From the NCBI GenBank assembly GCA_022695795.1, contig MU404078.1, forward strand, positions 248,001 through 312,000: a stretch of 64,000 bases of DNA, written 5' to 3'. The notes under the pieces were generated by a model that saw nothing but the letters and a program-made list of their open reading frames with translations, did no database searches and was not told the origin of the DNA. Origin of the DNA: Biscogniauxia marginata (lineage: Eukaryota > Ascomycota > Sordariomycetes > Xylariales > Xylariaceae). Of this stretch, positions 49,084-60,568 are shown in pieces; position 1 is the stretch's first letter, and each line of letters begins with the position of its first letter. The translations under genes and the position numbers were made by a program.

Positions 49084-49156
49084 ATTAAAAGAGATAAATA
49101 AAAAGAAATACTTATAAATAATCTTTAAAATAAAGAATTTTAAAAAAAAGAAATAA

Positions 49157-49628
49157 TGTTACGACTTAACTATAAAAAAGGGATATTTAATATGGGTATT
49201 AAGGGCATAAACCAGGAATGCCCGCCTTGTAAGCATAAGTAAGGAATACGATTTTACGTCACGTAATATGGATCTGACTTAATAAGTTGAATCTAAAAAA
49301 AGCTATACACAAGGGGATTCGAGTGAATAAGTCGGATCTAAAGGTATTTAACATACCAGATAGAGAATATATATAAAAAAGAATTTATATAAAAAGGATG
49401 GGATTTCTCATGTATCTAGTTATTCTTTCTAGTTCCTTAGCTATTAATCTAAGACTATAGTCACTCTTTAATACTATAGTAAGAGTACCTTAAAACCTCT
49501 CTAACGAACATAACATTGTGAATTAATTAAACTAATCTTAACCCACTATTACCTTTAAATCAAGAAAACCTAGTACGTACTCACTTGTGAAGTCAGCTAA
49601 CTAGGAACACACAGGGAGGTTCGTTACA
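49157..49628 (+). repeat. element F 3' LTR
   Basis: 472 bases, TGTTACGACTTAAC..GGTTCGTTACA. Differs from the 5' LTR mainly by C/T and G/A changes; the U3 palindrome has decayed to TCACGTAA. Confidence 0.95.
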
Positions 49629-49633
49629 ATTTA

Positions 49634-50690
49634 GTTTATCCATAAAATTATTATTCGTTAAAAACTAATTAATTTCGTTTAATTAAAAATTATTTTTTAT
49701 TAAATTCATAATAATATATATAAAAAAATAAATTTAAGTTTAATCGACGTTATTATTAATTTATTAACTTAATTTAAAATATTATTTTTTAGCTTCGTTA
49801 TAATCGTTTTATTAATTAATTAAAAAATAAAAAAATTATATAACTTTATAAAGCTTTTATATTTATATTAACATTTTAAAAGGTATTTGTCGTTATTAAT
49901 TTTAATAAGATTTATAAGTAATATAATATATATTACTATTATATAACCTCGTTAAAAACTCGTTTAAAAAACAATAATAACGGTTTACAATATATTATAT
50001 AATATTTCTCTTGAAATTTAATATTAATATAATTAATAATTATATACACGATTTTATACGTAATTAAATTAATATAATTATAATCGCGTTAAAATATATT
50101 TAAACGCGCTCGAGATTTTAAATTATAATATTTAATATTAATTGTTTAATAATATATACTTTATTATTTTAAATTAAACGACGTATTAAACGTTTATATA
50201 TTAAAAAGCCTATTATTTCGATTAAAATTATTTAATTAATTTTTTATCGTTATTTATTTTTATTTAATTATTATTATAAATCATTATATTATTTCTCGTA
50301 TTATTCTCGTTATTATTTAATAATGTAATAATTACTTATTATATCGTATTAATTTTTAGCGAAAAATTAAAAAAAAACTTAATAAAAAGTAATAATTAAT
50401 TATTTTCTTTATAATATTTTTTATTATATCGTTATATATTAAATTATTTATTAAGTTTATAAATATAAAAGTAAAAAACGATATATATAAATAAATAAGT
50501 AAAAATATATTTAAAATATTATTATATATAATTTTTTCGGTTTTAAATGAAATTATACGTATTATAATCATATTAATAAATTTTAAATCGCTTTAATAAA
50601 ATGGATTTTTATTATAATATTAATAAACATATAAAAACTAAATAATTAATTTTTTATTTAATAAAGTTTATTTAATTTAAATAATATTTA
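49634..50690. other. AT-rich DNA, no gene
   Basis: A/T-saturated flank between element F and the Fot1-like transposon. The short minus-strand open frame at 50356-50571 is low-complexity Ile/Leu/Tyr/Asn and not credible. Confidence 0.6.
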
Positions 50691-52517
50691 TATATAACGT
50701 GCTTTACCAGTACCTTGCGTATATTAGTACTTTGCGCACTTTCCCCTACCTTCTTATATTAGAATTAGGATTTAATAACCACAACGTATAAAATTAACCT
50801 AAACTACTTAAAATTTAATAAACTTAATATAATTATAGTATCTTAATAAGTACGCGTATTATGACTAGTCTCCTCGTAAGTACTATATCGTCGCTTAAAA
50901 GGCTACCCCTTATTTTGTTTACCCCCTTTAAAGCGTTTGTCGTGTCGAGCTTGCTTTTTTGCCTTTTTTTAAGCTAAAACGTCTTACGTATTCTTTATAA
51001 TAAGTGCTTTCTCTTAATAAACTTAAGTCTTTTTAGCTTTGCGGCGTTTATTAAGTGCCTTATTTGTTGTTTGAAGTGTACGTACCTTAGTTAATAAAAG
51101 CGTTATTTTATAAGTTAATATTTTAATGTTTTTAGCTAACGTCACTACCGTCTTAAAAATAAGGGTTAAAGAGCTTTCTTAATAGCGTGCAATGCGACTC
51201 TTTATTAAGGTTAATTGTGAAAACGTATTAGTCGCATTATAAGGGGTTTAAAAGACTTAAGGGTTAGTATTAATCGAGGGGGATATATTAAGATTCGGAG
51301 TTTATAACCTCATATTAAGCTTTAAAATTATAGCTTGTGGGTCGAAAGGCATTAAGCTAGCTCCGCGGAATCTAGCTTAGCCATTTTAAGCTGTTATAAA
51401 AGCTAAATAAACTGCTTTAAAAGCGAGGAAAAACTCGACCTTTATAATATAGTTAATATAAGCCTTAATAAAAGTCTTAATTTGTTAATTATATACTCGT
51501 TTTAAGACATTAAAACACTTAATATTTAATAGCTAGGTTAAATAAAAAGAATAAAGAAGTAAATAAAGAGTAATAATATTATATACTTTATAATACTCTT
51601 AAAATTACGCCGATTCGTGACTCTTATGCCTATTAAAAATAAATATTTGATATAAACCTTTAACTCGAGTAAAAATATACTTATTAAAGTGTTTAAACCA
51701 TTTTAAGCTTGTTTTATTATTTATTTAGTTATTACTAATTAGTTTAATTACTTAGTTATATAAAAAGTCGCTTTTAATATATTAACTTATAAAATAATTC
51801 TTTTTTTAAACCATTAAAAACGAAAGGATATTTTAATTTTTATTATTAATATAAGTAATTACTATCGTTTATTCTTAATTACTTAGTTAAATTACTTTAT
51901 TTTTACTATATCGATTTACGCGAGTTATAATCATTACCGAAAAGATTATACTTATTATAAAGCTTATTTTGTCGAAATTATAAAAATCGGAGTTTTAAAT
52001 ATTATATTTCGCCTATATATTCTTAACTAGTCGGAATCACGCGTTAATTAGCTTTAAATTTTCGTATAAGGCTCTTTAAAAGTTATAAACGCGATTAAAA
52101 CGCGTCTTTAACCCTAGTTATCGTTATATAAATCGATATACTTAATTCTTCCCGATGTGTAATGCCCCTCGAGATTTAAGTAGAAGATTTATTATATCTT
52201 TAATACTAATAAGCCGAGGCGTAAAACCTCGGGAATCTAGATTAAGTATATATTAAATAATCGTATCCTTTTTTACTTTATTTAGTTTAAGGTTTAGAGG
52301 TAAATATTTGTTAAGAGAAGTATAACTATTTATTTTAAGTCGAAACGTAAATTCGGGAACTTTATAGATTTTCATAGTAGATCGACGATTTAGCTTTTTA
52401 AATAAACGAATAGCCTCGATAATTAAGATAATTCGTGTCAAAGTTCATAGGGTATAAAATAAAAGAAAGTGCACAAGGTACTAATATACGTAAGGTACTA
52501 ATAAAGCACGTTATATA
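50691..52517 (-). mobile_element. Fot1/pogo-like DNA transposon, RIP-degenerate
   Basis: About 1.83 kb bounded by inverted repeats of about 48 bases: TATATAACGTGCTTTA at the left and its complement ending at 52517. Each contains a doubled AGTACCTTG/ATTAGTAC word, and TA flanks fit TA target duplication. Size and ends match Fot1/Pot2-type elements. A transposase N-terminus lies inside on the minus strand. Confidence 0.82.
52253..52441 (-). pseudogene. Fot1/pogo transposase N-terminal fragment
   Basis: 62 residues starting MTRIILIIEAIRLFKKLNRR and containing KIYKVPEFTF and KLNKVKKDTII. This follows the helix-turn-helix (psq/CENP-B-like) start of pogo-family transposases, where the pattern is IEAI..GK..S...AA..Y.VP.TTL..R followed by KL...EE..I. 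The rest of the transposase toward 50700 is broken by stops. Confidence 0.7.
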
Positions 52518-52986
52518 ATATATATATTAAATAAAATAATATATTTTTATTAAATTTTTTATATTATTACTTTTTTAATAATTTATTTTCGCGTTTAATA
52601 CGCGACTTTTATACGAAATAAAATAAATACTTTATATAAATAATAACCGGAATTATTAAAAAAGCGAAATAAGTTTCGTTTCGACTTTTAATATAATAAT
52701 AACAAGTTATTTTTAAATAAAAAAGAAAATCTCGTTTTATAATTTATTTAAGTAAAATTATATAACGTATTATATAAGCGAGTAAACAAAACAAGCTTAT
52801 AAACGAAATGGTTTTTTATATAAAATGGACTTTTTCGAAAATTTATAATGTTATAGTTATAATGTTAATGTTTGGCTTCTTTACACTAAAATCTAAGTAA
52901 TTTCACTAATTAATCGCTTAGTATTAAGGGCCGCCCCGCTTATTTTGAAGTCCCTCCCCACCTTTTTTAAGGTACATGTTTATATG
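52518..52986. other. AT-rich spacer with foldback arm and GC-richer strip
   Basis: A lone left arm of the 40438 family at about 52760-52860. Bases about 52920-52986 are much less AT-rich (GGCCGCCCCGC) and are continuous with 60569-60660 once element G is removed, so they are pieces of one older sequence. Confidence 0.55.
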
Positions 52987-52991
52987 TGGCG

Positions 52992-53475
52992 TGTGACGAA
53001 CCTCCTTGTGTGTTCCTAGTCAGCTGACTTCACAGGTGAGTACGTACTAGGTTTTCTTAATTTAAAGGTAATAATAGGTTAAGATTGGTTTAAATAATTC
53101 ATAATGGTTATTCGTTAAAGAGGTTTCAAGGTACTCTCATTATAGTATCAAAGAATAACTATAGTCTTAAATTAATAACTAAAGAACTAGAAAGAATAAC
53201 TAAATATATAAGGAGATTTTAATTTATTTATATTTTTAAAGACAAATAAAGAACACTTATTTTTTCTTTAATTCTCTATGGATTTTTAGGGAGAGTAACA
53301 AAGAATCCCACTTCTCTTTAATTCTCTGTGGATTCTCAGGGAGAGTCATAAAGAATCCCACTTCTTTTTGATTCTCTATGGATTCTCAAGGAGAGTCACA
53401 AAGAATCCCATTTTAGGTCACGGGACCCTTAAGGTCACGTAACTTTTTCTTATTTTATCTTTATTAGTCGTAATA
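52992..53475 (-). repeat. element G 3' LTR with three 50-bp units
   Basis: 484 bases. Contains three 50-base minisatellite units (53271-53410). Confidence 0.94.
53271..53410. repeat. 50-bp minisatellite in U3, three copies
   Basis: Units start at 53271, 53321 and 53371 with ATTCTCTRTGGATT. Each unit contains an inverted repeat GATTCTCTGTG..CACAGAGAATC (RIP-altered in places), so each could form a stem. Confidence 0.9.
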
Positions 53476-53550
53476 CTATTTCTCCCCTTTTTTTGTTTTT
53501 GTCCTTAAAATAATCGGGTAAGTTTTTTCTTTTTTATCTCATTATTTGTT

Positions 53551-54243
53551 ATGCCTCCTAGAAAAGTAATTAAATCTTTTATACGTACAAATAAGAAATC
53601 CTCCTCTAAATATCGCAAGAAACTAGTTTACGCGATTTCTTAATTTGGTTTTAAAGTTATACCCTATTCTTAGTACTTTAATAAAGGCTTGTTTTATAAG
53701 ATATTAAAGAGTCGTAATAAGTGTTAAAATTATAGTACTTTAAACATGTTATCTTGCGACGAAAACCTTATCTCGTTATCTTTTCTTAAAAACCTTCGTA
53801 TTAAGAAGTTATAAGTTAATCGTGAAAAACGTACTACTAAATAATCGTTTTTAAACCTTTAGCGTCGTTATTAAGAAAAGGCTCGTCAAGAATTTAAATG
53901 TCGATAAGCCGAGGCTAGCGAGGCCCTAAATCGTTTAATTCGTTTAAATTAATAGCAAGACTTTCTTTAAGAAAAGGGTATACGGTTTATTTAAAAAGGT
54001 TTTTAGAACTTAAATAAAATGGAAAAGCAGGAATGTATTAAGGCAAAACAAAGACGCCTTAATAAAGAGCAATAACGCACGGAGAAATCGCTACGTTAAT
54101 TTGAATCTAAGCAAGACGTGCTTATTTCGGGGGTTTTCCCCTCCTTTAATTAGTCCTAACTAGATTCTCAGGCTTTCCTGGTCGATCCGGATTCTAGCGG
54201 TGAAAATTCACGAGTTTATCCGCTAGATTTTTCAGGTATTTAA
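53551..54243 (+). pseudogene. element G antisense ORF (Cys-rich/coiled-coil protein), RIP-broken
   Basis: 231-codon frame opposite to pol, ATG at 53551, final TAA at 54241-54243. About 15 internal stops, all TAA or TAG. N-terminus MPPRKVIKSFIRTNKKSSSK. A Cys segment (SRNKC, MLSCDE) is followed by a long coiled coil (RQEFKCR; AEASEALNRLIRLN; EKGIRFI; LNKMEKQECIKAKQRRLNKE) and AFLVDPDSSGE at the end. Collinear with the ORFs of A, B, D and F. Confidence 0.78.
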
Positions 54244-57200
54244 GTGGTTCTTAAGTGTTTTTTTTTAATAAGTAACTTTTCCATTTAATAAAATATTATA
54301 ATTAACTTCCGACCCGTCTTAAATCTAGTATCTTTTCTACTTCGTACTTATTAAGATTCTCCTTAAATTCTAGTTAGTTTTTTAATATAGCGTTATTTAA
54401 TACTGGTTTTAAAAGCGAAACATAAAATATAAAGTGTATTCTAGATCTTTTCGGTAGTACTAACTTGTAATTAACTTTCGAAACGACCTTCTTAATTCTA
54501 TATGGTCTTAATTTCTTAAATTCAAGTTTTTTATTAAGTCGTTTTATTTTAATCTAAAGTGTTTTTAATATTACGCTTTGTCGTTAATAGAGCAAATAAA
54601 CCATATCTCCTCTCCTAAGAATTAATCCCTTAATTCTTCTTTTATTATAGTACTTTATTATTTTATTTTAAATAAACTATAATTCTTTTTATAGCCGTTA
54701 TTATATTACTTAGATCTTTTCGGATAGTATTTCTACTCTCGAGGCCTTTATTTCGACTCTTGATGCTTTTATAAGTTCGATTAATTGTTTTTAAGTTTCC
54801 GCCTTTTACTTGTATACTACTTCATATAGTGACATCTTCATATCTTCGTTAATTAAAGTATTATATACTATTTAGGCTATTAATAACAATTCTACCTAGT
54901 TATTTATTTCCTAATTAATATAACTTCGTAAATACTGTTTTATTATTTAGTTTAATCTCTTTATTTACTTATCCGTTTAGGGGTAATATGTTATAAACAA
55001 CTTTTATTTAATTCCTATTCGTTTTATTAGGCTGGTCCAAAATTTCAACGTAAACAATTTATTTCTATTTAAAACAACGCGTTTTAATAACCTATGTTTA
55101 TTAACATATTCTTTTAAGAAGCTAAAAGCTAACTATTTTACTATGCTTAATTCGTTGAATAGTAAGAAGTAGGTATATTTCGTGAGTTTATTAACGATTA
55201 CTTATATGTTGTTATAATGTACTCTTGTAATAAGATCTTTTAACTCTAGAAGTTTCACTACGAAGTCCTATACAATTATATTCCATGTTTTGTTAAGTAT
55301 TTAAGTTGGTTATAATAGTCTATATGGTTTATATTGTGATGCTTTAGCCTTATTATAAATGTTACAATTCTTCACAATTCTTTTAACTATTTGTCGTATT
55401 TCTAAAAAGTCGAATTTTTCCTAAAGTCGTTTTATTATTTTGAAAATCCCTTGGTAGCCGTGTAGAGAATATTTGTGAAATTCTTTGACGAATTTGTTTT
55501 ATACTCGTTTTAGTATATATACCTTTTCTTTATACGAGAGAAGTTCGTCGCTAGGTCCTTACTAAGACTATAATTGTTTTTCCCTTTAACTATAATTTTC
55601 TTTAAAACATTATTTCTAGTCTCTTATATTAATTCGTATATAAACTAATATAATTAATTTATCATTTTATTATTTAAACATTTAAACATCTCTTTTGTTG
55701 ATTTTTAATTTATAATCTCCCTTTCTACTAAAAAGATTTGCTTAAATATTTTCCTTTCCCTTAATATGCTAAATTCTAAAATTGAATTTAAACAAGAAAA
55801 TCATTTAACGCTCGTGTCTTTAGTTAAGCGTTTATATTGTTATGAATCGTGTAAGGTTTTTATAGTTTAAATAAATATCGATAAGTTCCTTGGTTCCGCT
55901 AAGTTATGGTTCTTATTCCTTTAGTACTTTAATAATTACTAATAATTCTTTATTATAAATTTAATAGTTTAATTTAACACTATGTAATGCTTTAAATAGG
56001 TACGCGACTAGGTACCATTTCCTATTATCTTCTAATTACTTTAAAACTACTCTAATGGCGAAATCTAAGGCGTTTGTCCTTAGTCGTTTCTTTTTATTTT
56101 TGTTTAAAAGTTTACATATAACCTCATTAGTTACAACTTCCTTTAACTACTGAAAAGCCTATTTAGCTTCTTTAATGAAATAAAAAGCCTCTCTTGTTTT
56201 TATTAAGGTAATTAGTTCTATTAATGGTTTAACGATACGCCCGAAATCTTTAATAAATTATTTAACATAGTTAATAAAGCCAAGAAATGCGCGTACGTTT
56301 ATAACACTCTTAGGTTCTAGCTAATCCTTAATTATTATTATTTTTCCCTTTTAAATACGGATTTCCCCTAGACTTATTATAAATCCTAGATAGTTTAGTT
56401 TTTTAACATGCCATTTATTTTTAGTTGGATAAACGAGTAGGTTCGCCTTTTCCAGGGCTTTTAACACTTGCTTTACATATTTTTTATGCTTTTTCTCATT
56501 TTCTAAGTAAATTAAGATATTATTTAAATAAACGAATATAAATCTATTTAGAAACTTGTAAAGAACTATTATAATTATATGTTAAAATGTAATGGGTGCG
56601 TTAATAAGTTTAAATGGTATAACTTTATATTTATAATATTTATATATTGTTTATATCCCTTAGTTATTTTAATTATATAATATTTATCGCGAAGGTTTAG
56701 TACTATAAAGATTTAGGCTTTATTGATTTGTTCTTTTATGAGTTTTATTAATGGTAACGAATACCCGTTTTTCTTGGTTATTTTATTAAGGTGTTAATAA
56801 TCGATTACTCGTCTCTATATTAGGTTTCCTTCTTTATCGACACGTTACTTCCCGTTTTTGTCGATTTTAGGTACTATAATTACCAGGTATCCTAACGAGG
56901 ATTTTAATTTTCGAATATATCCTTTATTAAGATCCTTTTAAATTCCTTTTTATAATACTCTTTATTTTTCCTAATTTATAAAATACACTAAGAATAATTT
57001 TGGCTATTTTCCTTCTTTAAAGTAGATCTAGTAATTCTACTAATTATATTCTAGTAATTCTTTTTTTGTTTTATCTTTAAATAATTTATAAAAATGGAGG
57101 TATTTACGCGGTACTCTTTTCGTTAAATCTTTAAGCTTGGTTACTTAAATTATATAAGCGATATTTTTCGTTTTTATATCTATTTCTCTGGAGTTACTTA

Positions 57201-58945
57201 TAATACTTATTTTATAACTCGTAATGGTTAACTCCTCCTATTTTTAATCTTAATAAAGCGTGTTTATCTCGAAATTTATTTGTAAATTGCTTTTTTTAAG
57301 CTAATTTATTCCTAAGATCATATTGTGATTTAATATATATATAATATTAAAAATAACTTATTCGAGATGTCTTTAAATAGTTATTAAGAGAGGAATTATT
57401 TCTTTTAACACCTTACTATTCTCGTAATTAAACATGTTTTCTTTAAAGTTTTATAATTTATATAGATTTTATTTATATACCTATAATATTCTATTTTTTA
57501 AGCTACCTTTACTAAAATATAGCTTTTATTTACTCCTAAATCTATTAAGGCTTTATATTCCCTTTTATTATACTTAACTTTAATTATAATAGTGTTATTA
57601 AGTCCCGACTGGACTTCATATAAGGACTTGTTATTCATGGCTTCTCGCTGCCTTACTAGCGAGAGTCTTTACCGTTTTTTGGTTTTCCACGTTCCTTCCC
57701 TTTTAGTTTTCTTTTAGTTGCTATAGCCCGGATGTCCTTCCATTTTTAGGCTTTTATAAAAGCGTGTTTCTAGTAATTATTGTTTAGATAGTCTCTTTAA
57801 TTACCCTTTACGTAGTAAGGAATGAAAGGTTTATCCTTTATATAAAACCTTGCACATTAAAACTTTAATTCTTTTTCGAGGGCCTTTTTATAACTTAAGT
57901 TTATTTTATTAACTCGGAATTTTTTAAAGTTCTAAATTATCCTTAAATAATTATTAAATTTATTTATTAAGGATATCTCGATGTTTCTCCTTAAGTTTAT
58001 ATTAATTTCTGGAAGCTTTTCTCCTTTTTTGAGGTATACTTTAATAATTCGTTTATAACCCTGTTTAGTCGCACGTGTTTTTGCTTATTATTCTATTAAA
58101 TGTTTCTTTATAAAGCTAAATAAACTAGTGTCATATTTAGTTCGTTCTTTAAATCATTATAAAAGATGTAGTCCCTTTTATAATTCTTATAATTCTTTTT
58201 TAATTTTGTTTTCTTCGAAACTTGCTCCAAGTAAGTCGTGTACGTCGCATAGTATTAAGATGTAACATATACAACCTTTAACCATTACTTCGTAGCTTTT
58301 TTCAAAGCTTAGGTAAAAATAACATGCTTTAAGATAATGTGGCTATCGTGAGGTGTTATTATAAATACATTTATTTTCTTTCGTGTTATTACTTTTTAAT
58401 TCTTAAGAATAATAACTAGCTTTATCTTTAAAACTTTTATGTACTTAATAAGCGTCGTTAATATAAAAACTCTAATATAATAATATATGTTTCTTTAAAC
58501 TTTAATAAATATTATAGTTATTATTTATATAAAACCTTTAATTTAAGCTATTATGCTGGCTTTTTTCTTAATAGGTTTCGCATTTATCGTTTTTATAGTG
58601 GCTTTAATGTAAATCACCATGGTTTAACTCAATTCCTAAGTCGTATCCTAGCTTATAATTATCGTATTCGTATAGTAGTTCGCCTTTATTATATTCTTAT
58701 TTAGCTTGTTTTAGTGTAAGATATCCTAAATACGAATAGTTATTCTCTAGATAGTCTTTATAATTAATCTAATAAAATTTATAAACTTTTTTTACAAAGG
58801 CCTTCTTAATCTTTTCTGCCTTAATAGTGCTAATAATAAATACTTGATTTATTTCTTCGTTATTTTCGAATTAAACTCTTGCCTTAACGACTCTTTTCTC
58901 GGGTTAAGGAATTCCTCTTGTTTTTAGTTCTTGTTTCTTAGAACT
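54240..58945 (-). pseudogene. element G pol remnant
   Basis: From right to left: protease, RT (VYLNNILIYL near 56530, catalytic DD changed to NN by two G-to-A transitions), RNase H, integrase and chromodomain remnant. Many stops. Confidence 0.82.
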
Positions 58946-60056
58946 TCGGCACTCGTTTTTATAATGTCCTTTTTTTTTGCAATTAAAACATTTAATGGTT
59001 AATTTATCTCGTTTTTTTCGTTCTTTTTAAATAACGTTGATTTTAATAAGGTTTAACTTGGTTTTAATGCCTTTCCTGGTTCCGGCACCGCTTTTATGAT
59101 TTCCTCCCTTTAATTAATCGCCATTTTTTCGTTATACCGTCTTTTTCTTTTTAAAGTACCGTTTAAAGTTCTCGTTATTGATAATAATTGCCATTATAAC
59201 GTAGTTATTAAACTTTCCTAGGTTTTTTTCTTTATATAGGTTTATTTTATATAACTCATTCTTTATATAGTTTTTTAACCCTTAATAAAACAAGTAATAT
59301 AGGCTTTCGATAAGTAGTTATAACTAGCTTACAAGTTTCTTAAACTTAATAACGTAATTTAAAGCCTTTTTATTTTATCGTAATTTATAAAATCAAGCTT
59401 CGATTTATTACTTAAGGATTAAATTACTAAATATAAACCTAAGTTATTTTTCAAATTCTTTATAATTCTTAAAGACTTTCTTCATGTCTTCTCGGGCGTT
59501 TAATCCGTTTTCTAAATAATTCTTTAACACTAGTTAAAACCAGGTTAAGGCGGTTCCGGCTAAAAGCTAAAATACCGTGAGAATCTTCTGTTTTTTAGTG
59601 GTAATCGTCTTATAATAAAACTATAAATAGGTTTTAGCCTAAATTAAAAATCTTTTTAAATCGTTTAACTTATTATATTTACTAAGTATAATTAGTTTAA
59701 AACCTTTTATATCGAGAGTTATTATATTGTTTTCGTTATTTAAGTTATTAGGGTTATTATCATTTAAAAGTAGTTACTTATCTCTAAAAGGTAGGGGTTA
59801 TCTTGCTTATTTATCTTCTTTTTTAGGTATTTCTTTCTCTTCCTCTTCTTTTTCCTTAAATGCTTCTTCTTGCTGATCTTCCGAGATGTCCTCTTGTGAC
59901 TCTTTTTTAGCTATAACTATAATAAATTCTTGTATTAATTCTTTTAAACCTTTTTATTATACCGTAAAAAGATCTAAAGCTTTCGTTTAAGAACTTGTTA
60001 ATTGTTATTCTTTTACTTGTTTCTTTTCTTGTTACCCTTTAGTTTTAAGGGGTATA
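58946..60056 (-). pseudogene. element G gag remnant with intact zinc knuckle
   Basis: Start codon decayed (ATG to ATA near 60053). The zinc knuckle CFNCKKKGHYKNEC at 58949-58990 keeps all CX2CX4HX4C residues, unlike A, D and F. Nucleocapsid function in the ancestor. Confidence 0.82.
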
Positions 60057-60123
60057 CTTGTTTTGGGACGGTCCGACTAAGAGTCCCTTCCTTTTCTGAA
60101 CCAATGTCAAGCACTAATTAAGG

Positions 60124-60132
60124 AGCTATCAA
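60124..60132 (-). promoter_or_regulatory. element G primer-binding site, possible self-primer
   Basis: On the minus strand, three bases inside the 5' LTR border, the sequence TTGATAGCT is the exact complement of AGCTATCAA found in the R region of LTR C (16134-16142). No TGG as in ordinary tRNA primer sites. This is the arrangement of Tf1-type self-priming. Confidence 0.5.
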
Positions 60133-60134
60133 AA

Positions 60135-60568
60135 TGTGACGAACCTCCTTATGTATTCCTAATTAGCTGACTTCACAAGTGAGTATGTACTGGGTTTTCT
60201 TAATTTGAAGGTAATAATAAGTTAAGATTAGTTTAAATAATTCATAATGGTTATTCGTTAAAGAGGTTTCAAGGTATTCTCACTATAGTATCAAAGAGTG
60301 ACTATAGTTTTAAATTAATAGCTAAAGAACTAGAAAGAATAACTAGATACACAAGGAGATTCTGATTTATTTATACTTCTAGAGACAAATAAAGAACACT
60401 TATTTTCTCTTTAATTCTTTGTGGATTCTTAGGGAGAGTAATAGAGAATCCCACTTCTCTTTGATTCTCTGTGGATTCTCAGGGAGAGTCACAGAGAATC
60501 CCACTTCAGGTCACGGGACCCTCAAGGTCACGTGACCTTTTCCTGTTTTATCCCTGTTGGTCGTAACA
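60135..60568 (-). repeat. element G 5' LTR with two 50-bp units
   Basis: 434 bases, exactly 50 shorter than the 3' LTR. Two minisatellite units start at 60414 and 60464. TCACGTGA at 60528-60535. Confidence 0.94.

Larger units (their letters stand above)
42090..49628 (+). mobile_element. element F: Ty3/gypsy chromovirus, complete but RIP-broken
   Basis: 7539 bases with two LTRs of identical length (472) and perfect target duplication ATTTA (42085-42089 and 49629-49633). Order Gag, zinc knuckle, RT (YLDD intact), RNase H, integrase, chromodomain, then the antisense ORF. RT before integrase puts it in Ty3/gypsy. It is the best copy here for reading the pol domains, though each frame has TAA/TAG stops. 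Confidence 0.95.
52992..60568 (-). mobile_element. element G: Ty3/gypsy chromovirus, least mutated U3 and Gag
   Basis: 7577 bases on the minus strand. LTRs 52992-53475 (3') and 60135-60568 (5'). Perfect target duplication TGGCG (52987-52991 and 60569-60573). Polypurine tract (AAAAGGGGAGAAATAG on the minus strand) next to 53476. The Gag zinc knuckle is intact, but RT reads YLNN and the Gag start codon has become ATA. RIP-broken, probably a younger insertion than B or D. Confidence 0.94.

Noticed and set aside
50356..50571. 71-codon minus-strand frame with apparent membrane segments
   Set aside because: Low-complexity Ile/Leu/Tyr/Asn from A/T-saturated DNA; no family resemblance.
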